The notes under the pieces: generated by a model
What the model was told of the DNA's origin: nothing
Seen by the model: the letters and a program-made list of their open reading frames with translations, nothing else
The model's database searches: none
Program-made: the position numbers and the translations under genes
Shown: piece by piece, positions 1 to 9,403 of the stretch
Numbering within the stretch: the stretch's first letter is position 1
Layout of the letters: every line of letters starts with the position of its first letter
Assembly: GCF_040939785.1 (NCBI RefSeq)
Contig: NZ_CP162553.1
Location: 2,542,001 to 2,606,000 of the forward strand
Direction: 5' to 3'
Source: Bradyrhizobium lupini
GTDB taxonomy: Bacteria > Pseudomonadota > Alphaproteobacteria > Rhizobiales > Xanthobacteraceae
Length of the DNA: 64,000 bases

Positions 1-2640
1 TTCCGCAACGATCTGAAACCGTTCAGTATCGAAAAGAGCAGCATTCACCTCTACAGATTCTCCGAAGCAGTTGACGATAAAATCATACGAAAAGTCGAAG
101 TAATCCAACGGCCGCGGACTTCCGATGCAGAGGTCTTTTGCTTGGATGTCATCAACTTTGCAGAAGAACAATTTGGCTCTGATCGCTCGAAGTGGCCTCG
201 TATCATTATTCATTGCGAGGACATGGGCGCATCACGAGGCTTGGCGAGCGATTCATCGCCCATGGGTTCGGCGGGAAATTGGTCGCAATACACGACCGCT
301 ATTCGACGAAAGGCGCCGACCATCAGTCGGCAGCATCGATCGGTGCCTCCGCCAAGGCTACCGACGCCCAAATTTGGATACATCAGTATAAATTGATGGA
401 AGGTATCGATGATCACCGATTTCGAATTTTAGCGTTCTTCGATCCGCTTGGAAATGTCAGATCGATAGTCCAGCAGGTCGGTCGCGTTATCCGCTTGACG
501 CCGGGCGAATCTGTGGAGCCGGCATTTGTCCTTGATCATTTCCAGGGACGGATAAGTCGGGCCTGGGAGCTTTTCAGCTCATACGACAAATCGATCAGCC
601 CGGAATATCTCACCAAGACGATGTCCAAATTCTACCTGGAAAAATTTGCGGCTGTTCAGCCCGAGATCGATTACATCTCGAAGAAATTCAGGGAGCGCCA
701 CGAACTCAACAAAATTGCTGCGGCAGACAATGAAATTCTGTTCGACCGACGCGTCGTGTTCAAACGCATCTCTGGCGTCCGATACGTTGAAATCACTTGC
801 GAAACAAGTCGAAGAGGAACTGGTCGTCGAGGATTGCGAATTCAAGCAATACCCCTTTGGTAAGGAAGCTGTCTTATTCGTCTACGCCAAGGTGGCGAGC
901 CCGGACTTTCTAAACACGCTGTACTTTGCCGAAGTGCGGCATGGTGCCCGGCTCTTGATCCACCTGCCGAAGTACCAGATGCTCGCCGTAGCCGGAGCGG
1001 GTTCGAGTGCCGGTTCGGAGGGGTTGGGCCATCTCGAATCGATAGGGCCGGAAAAGCTTGAATGTCTCCTCATGCCGGGGCAATTGGGTCGCATCAGCAG
1101 CGTCATCCCAGAACACCAATCTAGGAAATCGCGTGGTGCGCAGGCGCATCATCTCCGCGCCCTCAATCGCGGAAGTTCCCCCCATTTTGGATGAACACGG
1201 CCATATCGTTTCAACTGTCACCGGATACAATGGAACCGCCGCGAAAGTCGTCGACGATCTGGAGTACTGTGAATTCGTCGATGAGGAGATGAACATAGTG
1301 GACATCGCGCCTCCCGCGGCCACGAACGTGGGCACCTCGCTGCCCGCAGATTTAATCCGGCGATATATCGGGATTGGGAGCGGAAGAGTTTCTGAACAGG
1401 GCCCGCCACTCCGCCTGAACGCAGTCCGACAATGGGTCGGATCGCTTACTGACCAGATGGATACCGGCGCCCGCTACGACGCCGTTTACGATCGCTATGC
1501 GGCGCTCTCGGCGTCCGCCGTCGCCAACGGAGCGGCAAGGAATCTGCTGCTCGATATTTTCGATATCTCAGACCAATACAGGCACAAAGACACTGGCGAT
1601 CTTATGAGCAGCGACGACCTGTGCGTCGATCGCACCGGCACGTCCGCGGCTTCAGACGGAAAACTTTCCTCGTCGTTCAGAATAGCGATCAATGGTGAAA
1701 CGTATTTGGTGGACGCCATCTTCAACCCGGGCTCCCAGCGATACAAGCTCAAATCGCCCTCTCTCGACACGGCATTCGTGAGTACGGGAGCGAGAACGCG
1801 ACCACTCTGCCGCGCGTTGAATGATCTACAGTCTTTCAGCATAATCCCTGACGATATTAACGTCATTTACGTCCATGGCCGCTTCTACGCGCCAGGACTA
1901 AAGTTCGGATCACGATTTACTCCGACGGGCTTTTTTGTCGGTCACTGCCTCTACCCCTCTGAGACATTCAGGAACATCTCATCGGAGAAAGGAGCTTCCG
2001 TCTCCAATGACGAATACGACACCGCCAGTTAATTCGGCCTCATCGACAATTGGAAAAACGGGTTCGATAGCAAGAAGCTAAAGGTCTCATCTGATTGGGT
2101 GAGCCTTTACCAGCCTGAGCATGTCAAATTTGCCCCCTCCTTGTGCATCTGTGATGACATGAGCAAGGAAAGCGCAGATTTCATTTTGGTCCAATCGTCG
2201 AGTCGTCCTTGTGCATGCAAACGCGTCAGACAAGTTTCGCGAATTTTCTGCCTCTGCCGTACAGGAAGTATGCGCTCAGGCTCAGAAGAACATGGCTCTT
2301 TTTTCAACCTATTCCTTGCAAAAGCCAGGCAATATCAATTTGTGGAATCGCGCGCACAAGTTTTCAGGCGACAACAGGGTTAAGCTCACCGTTCGAAAGA
2401 GGATTCGTAAGCCGGTTTCGGAGACTGCGGCGGGTGCCTGGGCAACGCTAAATGAATCCACTGACAACGCGTGAGATCTGGCTTGTTCTGGGCAACATGC
2501 TCTCGGCTAAGACCTTGTATGATGGCCTACGCAGCGACAAGCCGGCACCAGAGACTCTCCAGTTGAACCACCTGTTACAAACGACGATAGCTGCCGCAGG
2601 GAGTGTCGGCGCCAAGACGCGGATATTCTGTGCGCCGTAG
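1..2640 (+). pseudogene. Superfamily 2 (DEAD/DEAH-type) helicase, 5'-truncated by the window and decayed
   Basis: A long helicase gene enters from the left edge and is readable only by switching frame: frame 1 to about 230, frame 3 to about 780, frame 1 to about 1100, frame 2 to the TAA at 2030-2032, then on to about 2640 with further shifts near 2205 and 2455. The part at about 360-510 reads HQYKLMEGIDDHRF followed by QQVGRVIR, which is the helicase C-terminal domain and motif VI (Q-x2-GR-x2-R). The downstream region (LGNRVVRRRIISAPSI, later EIWLVLGNMLS and DGLRSDKPAPETLQLNHLL) is a long extension of unknown fold. The Walker A and DEAD-box motifs would lie left of the window. Large helicases of this kind often belong to mobile or defence loci, but no partner gene is visible here. 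It cannot make a full protein. Confidence 0.75.
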
Positions 2641-3298
2641 TCACGGACCGGCTAAAAGAGAGGACAAGATAAGTAGCTCGCCGCCCACTTTTTTTCGGTT
2701 GCAAGCGGCCACCAGCCTCGGACAGCGATGAACGCTAAGCCCCGCTTCGTTTGCAATGGCGATGACGGCCTGGGATCCGCAGGTGCCGCGTCATGCGATG
2801 TCCGTCAGGATCATCGCCAACATGCATATAGGCGAGCGTGACCTGAAGTGAGTTGCGGCCTTCGCCATCAGCCTACGATCGCAATTGAGTCATAGCGCCC
2901 CGTCGCACCTCGCCAACCTGGCGCTGCGACTTTCGCTGCCGCTTCCAGACGCTTCACGAAAGAAATTTTCCGCTGAAATTCGGAGAACGAAAAAACCCTC
3001 GAAAAAAGCACGTTTTCAGGGGCTTGTTCTTTGGTTGCGAGGAGGCGCAACACCCTATCTCCTGCGCTTGTTGCCTGAGTGGACGCTGACCAGCCACTGA
3101 TGGAGAGTTATATGCGCGTTGAGCATTCAATGACTTGCCGGTCGCACGCACGTTTTTTCACGCCGTATTGAGCTGTGTATGGTGGGAGTGCGTGAAGCGC
3201 ATAGCCGGGTATGGGCGACCTCAGCCCGCTGGCCGGTGCAAGCTGACCGAATCGCGCAACGCCGAGCCGTCGTATTCAGTGCGGAACAGTCCTCGATG
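2641..3298. other. No recognisable gene
   Basis: I see no coding signal in this 660-bp stretch. Short open frames exist on both strands, but none matches a family I recognise and none has a convincing ribosome binding site. Confidence 0.5.
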
Positions 3299-3905
3299 TT
3301 ACAGCTCCGGCACTAGGCTGTGGACCAGCTCCTCCAAGTCGCCTGGAAGATATGGGACCTGCAACATGAAGCCGTCGCAAGGCCCCGCCTCGAACCACTC
3401 CTGCATGCGATCAGCCACCGTGCTGGGCCTGCCGGCAAAGCCGCTAATCGTCCTCCCCGCGCCGTAGCGCTGTCCTAGCTCAGCAACGCTTAAGCCTGAG
3501 CGCCGCGTCAGTTCGGCGACCTCACGGTAGTGCCCTTCGAGGCCGGGAACATCGAGATTCTCAGGCAGGACCTCGTCCTGCGGGAAGCGCGAGAGATCAA
3601 AGCCGAGATGATAGGACAAGGTCGAGAGACCGGACTGTGGATGCGAAAATTCGTGGAGCTGGTCGCGTAGCGGCTTGGCCTGCTTCTCCGTGTGCCCATG
3701 ACCGGACGATGGCGGGCAACACCTTGACTGTATCACCGTCGCGGCCGAAACGGACCGCGCGAGCGCGCAAGTCGTTGCGGAATTCTACAGCGACATCGAT
3801 GAGGCCGAGCGTCACGAAGATGACCTCGGCCCATCGCGCGGCGAAGTTACGCCCGCGATCGGAAGCCCCGGTCTGCATGAAGACCAGGCGCCCCTGCGGC
3901 GCTAG
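3299..3905 (-). pseudogene. Luciferase-like FMN-dependent monooxygenase (NtaA/SnaA/DszA type), C-terminal half
   Basis: Reading leftwards from about 3905, the translation gives VFMQTGASDRGRNFAARWAE, then a stretch through DTVKVLPAIV, then after a frameshift near 3715 GLEGHYREVAELTRRSG, RTISGFAGRPSTVADRMQEW and DGFMLQVPYLPGDLEELV, ending in a normal stop at 3299. This is the typical second half of the nitrilotriacetate-monooxygenase/alkanesulfonate-like flavin family, including the GSP-x-x-VADxMxEWxE-like region. The N-terminal half is missing; the homology stops next to the Nudix gene. A second, diverged family member lies at 4790-5460, and its QAGASDRGR segment overlaps this one in content but differs in sequence, so the two are separate paralogues and not one split gene. 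Confidence 0.8.
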
Positions 3906-3933
3906 CTTTCACACCAACATCCAGCTTGCGTTC

Positions 3934-4556
3934 TCAATCGAAAAACGCAGGCCTGTTCATGTCAGTTGCGAACGCGAAAGCCGCGTCAACGTCACTCTCG
4001 ATTGTCCTGCCTCGCGATAGGGCCGGCAACTGATCTCTTGGAAAAAAGAGCGCCTCGCTCGTCTCCAATGTCGGCTGCACCTTCTGACCCGGGAGCTGGT
4101 CGCAAAGGAAGAACATCTTGTAAAATTCACGGACATCAGGCGAATATGAGGCGTTGGCTTTGTGTCGGACACCATAGAGACGGGAAACAGACACTTTCAA
4201 TCCAGCTTCTTCGTACAATTCCTTTTCAATGTTGCGGGCCGCAGAAAGGCCAATCTCGGCAAAGCCGCCGGGCAAGGCCCAAAGGCCGTCGCTCTTCTCG
4301 CGCACCAGAAGCACCTTGTTCCCCTCTACGATCGCTCCGCGCACATCAACTTTCGGGTCGCATAGCCGCGCGCGAAATCGGAGATGAGTCCCTCTATCCT
4401 CTCGATGGGAACGTTTCCCAATTTGGCAAGCATCTCATTGGCTATGAGAGCAATTTCCTCGTATCGTTGTCGATCGAACTGATCTCGCGCAAAATGAAGC
4501 CCGCTAGAGGCAATAGCTTGCAACCTTTTGCCATACGTAAGCCACTGAGGCTCCAT
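3934..4556 (-). pseudogene. Nudix hydrolase with N-terminal Nudix-associated domain, single-base frameshift
   Basis: The ATG at 4556 has a good ribosome site (GGAG seven bases upstream). Residues 1 to about 70 (MEPQWLTYGKRLQAIASSGL, later LISDFARGYAT) are the small N-terminal domain seen in one Nudix subgroup. Near 4340 a single base is missing: the expected Y-A-T-P-K-V-D-V-R-G junction needs ACC CCG, and only ACC CG is present. The frame then continues as VRGAIVEGNKVLLVREKSDG and WALPGGFAEIGLSA. The Nudix box reads GGFAEIGLS...KELYEEAGL: the EE pair is present, but the first Glu (usually GES) is Leu and the usual Arg of REL is Lys. A restart at the in-frame GTG at 4344 would give only the catalytic domain. 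A sequencing error is possible. It lies between two broken flavin monooxygenases. Confidence 0.8.
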
Positions 4557-4619
4557 AGTGCCACTCCATTTCTATTACGATGAGATCCTAACAAACGATG
4601 GCTAAAGACGAAAGCACAT

Positions 4620-4789
4620 GCCATCTCGTGCAATACGCTTGAGGATTTGGTCGAAGTCCGCGGGGATTCCAGGACGAACAGCACTATTTCAGCCACCTCA
4701 GAGGGAAACGCGCCGTTTTTCAGCGAAGGCGCATATAGCGTGCGCACCATTGGCAACGCCAAATTGGTAGACTCAAGAGGGGGCCTCAT
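4620..4789 (-). pseudogene. Possible tail of a short-chain dehydrogenase
   Basis: Immediately after the breakpoint of the upstream monooxygenase, the minus strand reads AFPSEVAEIVLFVLESPR, which resembles the C-terminal region of SDR proteins (PxDVAEAVLFALSRP...). No cofactor or active-site motif is present, so this is a weak call. Confidence 0.25.
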
Positions 4790-5460
4790 CGGTCAGGTCC
4801 GGCGTCACGAAGATGATCTCGGCCCATCGCGCAGCGAAATCGCGGCCACGATCTGAAGCGCCGGCCTGGATGAAGACCGGACGTCCTTGCGGGGGCCGGC
4901 TGACATTGAGGGGGCCGCGCACATTGAACCACTTGCCGGAATGATCAGTCCGGTGCACCCGCGGAGGGTCGGCGAACAGCGGCCTCTGGCGATCTCGGAC
5001 CAGCGCACCATCCTCCTACGAGTTCCACAGCTTGGTCACCACCTCGAGAAATTCGTCGGCACGCTCATAGCGCTCCTCGCATGAGAGCTGCTCGGTCAGG
5101 CCGAAATTGCGGGCCTCCGCCTCCTGAAACGAGGTGACGATGTTCCAGGCGGCGCGGCCGCCGCAGAGATGACCGAGCGTTGCGAGCGCCCGCGCCAGTA
5201 CATAGGGCTGGGCGTAGGTTGTCGAAATGGTCGCGCCGAGACCGAGATGTTTCGTCGCGCCCGCGATGATCGAGAGCAACACCAGCGGATCGAGCCGCAG
5301 CGCGCGGTAGCGAAGCTGGCTGTCGAGGCTGCCGCCCAGCGTGTCCCGAATTGCAAGGATGTCGGCAATGAACAGAAGATCGAAGCGCCCTTCCTCCAGC
5401 AGCCGCCCGATCTTCTGATAATACGGGGCTGACAGCAGATCGCCGTCCGCTTCCGGTGTT
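4790..5460 (-). pseudogene. Luciferase-like FMN-dependent monooxygenase, N-terminal half
   Basis: From about 5450 leftwards the protein reads YYQKIGRLLEEGRFDLLFIA, DPLVLLSIIAGATKHLGLGA, GGRAAWNIVTSFQEAEARNF and YERADEFLEVVTKLWNS, all typical of the NtaA/SnaA flavin monooxygenase family (TIM-barrel first half with the AWNIVTS motif). A TAG at 5016-5018 replaces the conserved Trp of the LWDSWEDGA motif; the same frame continues to GRPVFIQAGASDRGRDFAAR and TPDLTD, where homology ends at about 4790. The open frame extends upstream to 5567, but that part lies antisense to an aminotransferase tail and is not homologous. So the gene is truncated at both ends and carries one nonsense mutation. Confidence 0.8.
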
Positions 5461-5664
5461 ATCGGCAAGCGCACACCGGGCGGCAAGGTGATCGAAACCG
5501 ACACGGATTTCGCCATGTACCTGCTCGACGCATTCACCGTAGCCGTCGTACTCGGAAGCGGCTTCATGGCCTCTCCCTATATCCGCATTTCCTACGCCTC
5601 CTCGCTCGAGGACCTCACCCGCGCCTGCGACCGCATCATCGCCGCCTGCGCCGCCCTGTCCTGA
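5455..5664 (+). pseudogene. Aspartate/aromatic aminotransferase (class I/II), C-terminal tail
   Basis: The plus strand reads GGKVIETDTDFAMYLLDAF, then VAVVLGSGFMASPYIRISYA and SSLEDLTRACDRIIAACAAL before TGA. This is the end of a class I/II PLP aminotransferase: FAxYLLDxxGVAVVPGSAF, then the conserved (Y/F)IRISYA with the substrate-carboxylate-binding Arg, and the final helix. Everything upstream, including the PLP lysine, is missing. The join with the antisense monooxygenase fragment is at about 5450. Confidence 0.75.
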
Positions 5665-6580
5665 AAGATCTCCGGATGAACGTGACGTCCGTCGACACGA
5701 TCATCTGCGGTTCGGCGGGCAAGGCCTGCGGCAGGACCCTCCGAGCCAGTCCATGCTCGCGCGGATGTCGAGCGTCTTCGGCGCGCTGTTCGACCGCGCG
5801 CAGAATGCCTCGATCCACCTACACGAGGCGCAGCGCTCCGGGCAGATCAAGCACTTCATTTTCGCCTATCTCGGCCAACTTGACAAAAACCGGCCGACCC
5901 CACTTTCCGACCTGGTGGACGCTCATTTGGATCCGACCGGTTTCAACGCAATGCAAAGGGAGTGGATCGACCGGCTCAGCACCCGCGGAGAACAACTGAC
6001 GTTATGTTTGGCTCGCGCTTATATCCCCCATCTGATCGACGAGCCCGCAATCCGTTGAAGTGAAGCCACGTAGGACAGATGGCTTCGCAGGCTTCTTTTC
6101 CAACTTTGCGCGTCATGCCGGCCGTGGCTTTGGCCGCTTCAGCTAGAGGACGCGATCGATCTATACTCTTGCCAGAAGACGACCTACATAGCGTCATCGA
6201 GTTCCGAAGCTCCAATCCCGTGAGCATTACGAACTCCCGCGGGATGAAACGCGTGTGCTGCTCGAGGTAAGCTAGGCTTGGTACATCTGCTCCTCGCGTT
6301 CTTCGTCGAGCAGCTGCACGAGCGGCGCTGCCTCTCCATCCAAATTCCGGCATCTCACCACTACTCGGCGTTCCACTCGCCTCGGTCGGAAGCTTTTCGT
6401 TTTCACCGTTCATGCCTCCGCCCCAAACCCGGATTCGGTTTGAGGCAATAAGATCGCAGACCTCAGCAGCAATATAGAAATCGAGGGCGCAGGTATGGCT
6501 GCTGGGTAGGTGTGGCGTACAAATAGGACGAATCGTGCCTGTTTTCGGGAGGCCTCAAGCGCCCGGCCTTTGGAGCCGAG
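5665..6580. other. Unassigned stretch with one possible small gene
   Basis: Apart from the 102-codon open frame at 5753-6058 described separately, I see nothing recognisable here. The overlapping minus-strand frame at 5976-6413 is Arg/Ser-rich and looks like chance. Confidence 0.4.
5753..6058 (+). CDS. Unrecognised 101-residue open frame
   Basis: The frame starts MLARMSSVFGALFDRAQNAS and continues through HEAQRSGQIKHFIFAYLG and PLSDLVDAHLDPTGFNAM to EPAIR. Amino-acid composition is more protein-like than in the competing frames, and the first half could be helical, but I recognise no family. Upstream the same frame is open to about 5680 without a clear start, so this may also be a fragment. 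Confidence 0.25.
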   Translation: MLARMSSVFGALFDRAQNASIHLHEAQRSGQIKHFIFAYLGQLDKNRPTPLSDLVDAHLDPTGFNAMQREWIDRLSTRGEQLTLCLARAYIPHLIDEPAIR

Positions 6581-6876
6581 ATGCCTGCCACAAAGTGGCG
6601 TCGCAAAAATCGTGGCGTGCCGCCGCCCGAGACGTTCGATATCGATGCGCTGCCGGCCAGCTCCAATTTAACGGGACTAGAGGCGGCCGCCGTTATCCGG
6701 CGCACGGCTGGAGCACTGGAGCAGTGGCGGGGTGATCCGAACCACCCGCTGAACGGCGCTACGTCTATGGCCGCCCGCTTTATCGTGTCGATGCGGCGCG
6801 CGATTATTTGGCCAAGACCACTAAGCCGCCCCAGCCGCATAATGCTCGCGGAGACGGCCGAGCAGCTCGGCCTTGA
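6581..6876 (+). pseudogene. AlpA/MerR-like helix-turn-helix regulator (excisionase-like), frameshifted
   Basis: ATG at 6581 gives MPATKWRRKNRGVPPPETFD, then LTGLEAAAVIRRTAGALEQW. Near 6750 the frame changes, after which RYVYGRPLYRVDAARDYLAK follows. This pattern (LTxxEAAxxLxxS, then RYxGRPLYRxxDVxxYL) is the small winged-helix module of AlpA-type prophage regulators and excisionases. It ends at the TGA at 6874-6876 and overlaps the end of the convergent integrase relic by 55 bp, as integrase/excisionase pairs of integrated elements often do. Confidence 0.6.
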
Positions 6877-8143
6877 TGGGGTCGAGCGGATTCGTCCGCT
6901 GCAGCCGCACCACCTTACCGACCCGTTCCGCGCCGACTAACTGCGCGATGTAGTCATGAGCCGCTTCGAACGCCATCTTGCGGATGATCCACTGTTCGTC
7001 GTGATTGTAAACTGATCGATTCCACGCGGCATTTGCCCCACACACAGCCGCTGGATTTCGTTGTCGTAGCCGCAACGAGACATGATGGTTCGCAAGCTCC
7101 GCCTTAGGTCATGCATGGTGAACTTGGCAATATCCGCCTCCTTGATCAGACGCTTGACCATCTAGGTGAAGCCCGACATCTGGCCGCCGGTCTTCGGTGA
7201 CGGGAAGACATAGTCGGACGTCGCGCACTGGAAATGTTTCGCGGCCGCGAGCACCTCGTCACGAGTGGGTGCGCGGCACATGGTGGTGCAGGCCCATCTT
7301 GGTCCATGCCGCATCGAAGGTGATGCGGTCATCCATGATGTGCTTTTGCCATTCGATGATGGTTGGCTCGCTGCGACGCGGGCCACCGAGTAGGCACATG
7401 CGCGCTAATTGCCCAAAAGCCCCGAGCTTGCCGGATGCGTGCCAGACCTTGATGATCTCCTCATCGGTCAGCGCGCGGCCCTTCGTTCGGCGCGCAACTC
7501 TCTGCGCACGGGTTTCCTTGGACGCGCGATAGCCGGCGAGTACGTTGTGCTCCACGTAACGCTCGCCGACGCCCCATTCGAGGAAGGTGTGCGTGTGCTT
7601 GCGCACGTCCTTGGCTGCGCCGCGCTTACCGGTCTTGGCGATCCTGTCCACCGCCGCCATGATTTGCCGTCGCGTCAACTCGCCGATGGCGAGATCGAAG
7701 TGATCTTTGAGACCGCATCGCGACGCCGACATTGACGGTCTCCAATTGACGACCTAGCGTCCAGTCAGGGACGTTTCGTAGGGGCCATCTTCAATGATCA
7801 GGGGCGCCAGCGTGGTGCACTGCCTGTCTGCCAGCTGTTGCCGCTTTGCCTCGCGTTTGGGCTCGTTCGGATCGACCCCAATGACTACCTCGGCGGGCGG
7901 CGACGGTAGCGGCCTTGCGCGCGTCCTTCTCATTGAACTTGGGCCATGCGTCCAGCGTCTTGCGTTGGGTGCCTCTCGTCCCAGGCTTCGTAAACAGAAA
8001 GACCCAGTCCGCCCGCCAGTCGCGCGCATCCTGATGGCAAGCCCCGGCTGCTCTGTGTCGTGCAGATAGAACTGCGACTTGACGGGTGGCAGCGTGGCTG
8101 CACGTATCGCCGCGTCAGTGAGCCTCAGGTAGTTTGTCGTCAC
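6821..8143 (-). pseudogene. Tyrosine recombinase (P4-type phage integrase), multiply broken
   Basis: From a GTG at about 8143: TNYLRLTDAAIRAATLP, then LHDTEQPGLAIRMRATG (N-terminal arm-binding DUF4102-like domain), EVVIGVDPNEPKREAKRQQL, an in-frame TAG near 7754, then the core-binding region ELTRRQIMAAVDRIAKTGKR and the catalytic part with LLGGPRRSEPTIIEW (first Arg), HDLRRSLRTIMSRCG (H-x2-R) and QSVYNHDEQ (the tyrosine). Further damage: a shift near 7275, an in-frame TAG at about 7160 and a shift near 7020. All four catalytic elements are recognisable, but no active protein can be made. With the convergent AlpA-like gene this marks a dead integrative element. No tRNA or attachment site was found beside it. 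Confidence 0.85.
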
Positions 8144-8394
8144 TTCGGCTCTGAGAAGATCGCCGACAACATCCAGACCTGGTTCGAGAACGGCGCAGCC
8201 GATGGTTTCAACGTCATGCCGCCTGGCTGCCCGGCGGGTTCGACATCTTCGCCGAGCAGGTCGTGCCCATTCTGCGCAAGCGCGGCCTGTTCCGTCACGA
8301 CTACACGGGCACAACGCTGCGCGATCATTACGGCCTGAGCCGGCCGGCCAGCATCTTCTCCAACGCCATTCAGACGATGGCAAAATTGGCCTGA
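8140..8394 (+). pseudogene. Luciferase-like FMN-dependent monooxygenase, C-terminal tail
   Basis: GSEKIADNIQTWFENGAADG, then after a one-base shift near 8225 GGFDIFAEQVVPILRKRG and RHDYTGTTLRDHYGLSRPAS, ending at TGA 8392-8394. This is the last 85 residues of the NtaA/SnaA family (GSPExVAD...GGFDxFxxxVVPxLQxRGLFRxxYxGxTLRxxLGL). The join to the antisense integrase start is at about 8140. A close relative lies at 23454-23707. Confidence 0.8.
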
Positions 8395-8476
8395 CAACAC
8401 TGATTGGACGATGACGCAACAGAAGCCTATCGGGTCGCTTTCATTGGTCGCTGGACGGCTAAGGCGTAAGCGAGGG

Positions 8477-8483
8477 GCATTTA
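8477..8483. repeat. Left copy of IS21-element target duplication (GCATTTA)
   Basis: GCATTTA directly precedes the left terminal TGT of the IS21-family element and is repeated at 10789-10795 directly after the right end. Confidence 0.9.
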
Positions 8484-8534
8484 TGTCAAACGCCATCCGG
8501 AACTGCCCCCTTTGCGTCATGAAGAACTGCCCCC
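8484..8534. repeat. IS21 element left terminal repeat
   Basis: 51 bp beginning TGTCAAACGCCAT; matches the reverse complement of 10738-10788 at 39 of 51 positions, with the two GAACTGCCCCC-like blocks that are typical of the multiple transposase-binding repeats of IS21 ends. Confidence 0.85.
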
Positions 8535-8544
8535 ACCCTCGGTT

Positions 8545-9354
8545 TCATGATGTCGTTTGATGGTTGTTTCCGCCGGTGACGGGACGGAGGGAGGCGGAGC
8601 CGACCGGAGGGCCGTCACCGGCGGGCGGCGCCTTGATGAGGCCGCTCTTCCGTTTGGCGCGGAGCCGGTAGCTGTCGCCGCGGATCGTCAGCACGTGGCT
8701 GTGGTGCAGGAGCCGGTCGAGGATCGCGGTGGCGACCACGGGATCGGCGAACACGGTGCCCCATTCGGCAACGCTGCGGTTCGACGTGATCAGCATGGCA
8801 CCGCTTTCGTAACGGCAGCTGACCAGTTGGAAGAACAGATGCGCGGCGTCCGGCTCCAGCGGCAGATAGCCGAGCTCGTCAACGATAAGCAGCTTTGGCT
8901 TCGCCAGCGCGAGCAGCTTCTCGTCCAGGCGCCGCTCGCCATGCGCCTTGGCCAGGCCCGCGACGAGCGTCGTCGCCGTGGTGAACTGCACGGTGTAACC
9001 GGCCAGGATCGCTTCTCGCCCGAGTGCGATCGACAAGTGCGTCTTACCGACGCCCGGCGGGCCGAGCAGCAGCACATTCTCGCCGTTGGCGATCCAACGT
9101 GACGCGGCCAAGTCGCGGATCTGCTTGGGATCGATCGAGGGCTGCGCCTCGAAGTCGAAGCCTGCGAGCTCCTTTACGGCCGGGAAGTGTGCAAGCTTCA
9201 GCGCCATATCGATGCGACGATGATCCTTGCGCGCGATCTCACGTTCGCACAGCAGGATCAGCGTCTCACGCGCCGACAGGTTCGCGCGCGCAGCCTCGTC
9301 GAGCAAACTATCAAGCTGATCGCGGATGCCGGAGAGCTGCAATCGCGCCAGCAT
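8545..9354 (-). CDS. istB: IstB, IS21 helper ATPase, N-terminal frameshift
   Basis: IstB is the AAA+ ATPase that loads the IstA transposase at target DNA. Walker A is VLLLGPPGVGKTHL and Walker B is LLIVDELGYLPLE, both well conserved, and the 269-residue open frame runs to the normal C terminus. The native start appears to be the ATG at 9404, overlapping the istA stop as TGATG, with MTRAKKATEAPTDP encoded there. One C is missing near 9366 (expected D-P-L-D-A-M-L), so this start runs out of frame. The ATG at 9354 (MLARLQLSGIRDQL) could still give a protein lacking only about 17 residues, so function may or may not be lost. Confidence 0.9.
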   Translation of the reverse strand: MLARLQLSGIRDQLDSLLDEAARANLSARETLILLCEREIARKDHRRIDMALKLAHFPAVKELAGFDFEAQPSIDPKQIRDLAASRWIANGENVLLLGPPGVGKTHLSIALGREAILAGYTVQFTTATTLVAGLAKAHGERRLDEKLLALAKPKLLIVDELGYLPLEPDAAHLFFQLVSCRYESGAMLITSNRSVAEWGTVFADPVVATAILDRLLHHSHVLTIRGDSYRLRAKRKSGLIKAPPAGDGPPVGSASLRPVTGGNNHQTTS

Positions 9355-9403
9355 GGCATCAAGGGATCAGTCGGTGCTTCGGTTGCCTTCTTTGCGCGCG
9401 TCA

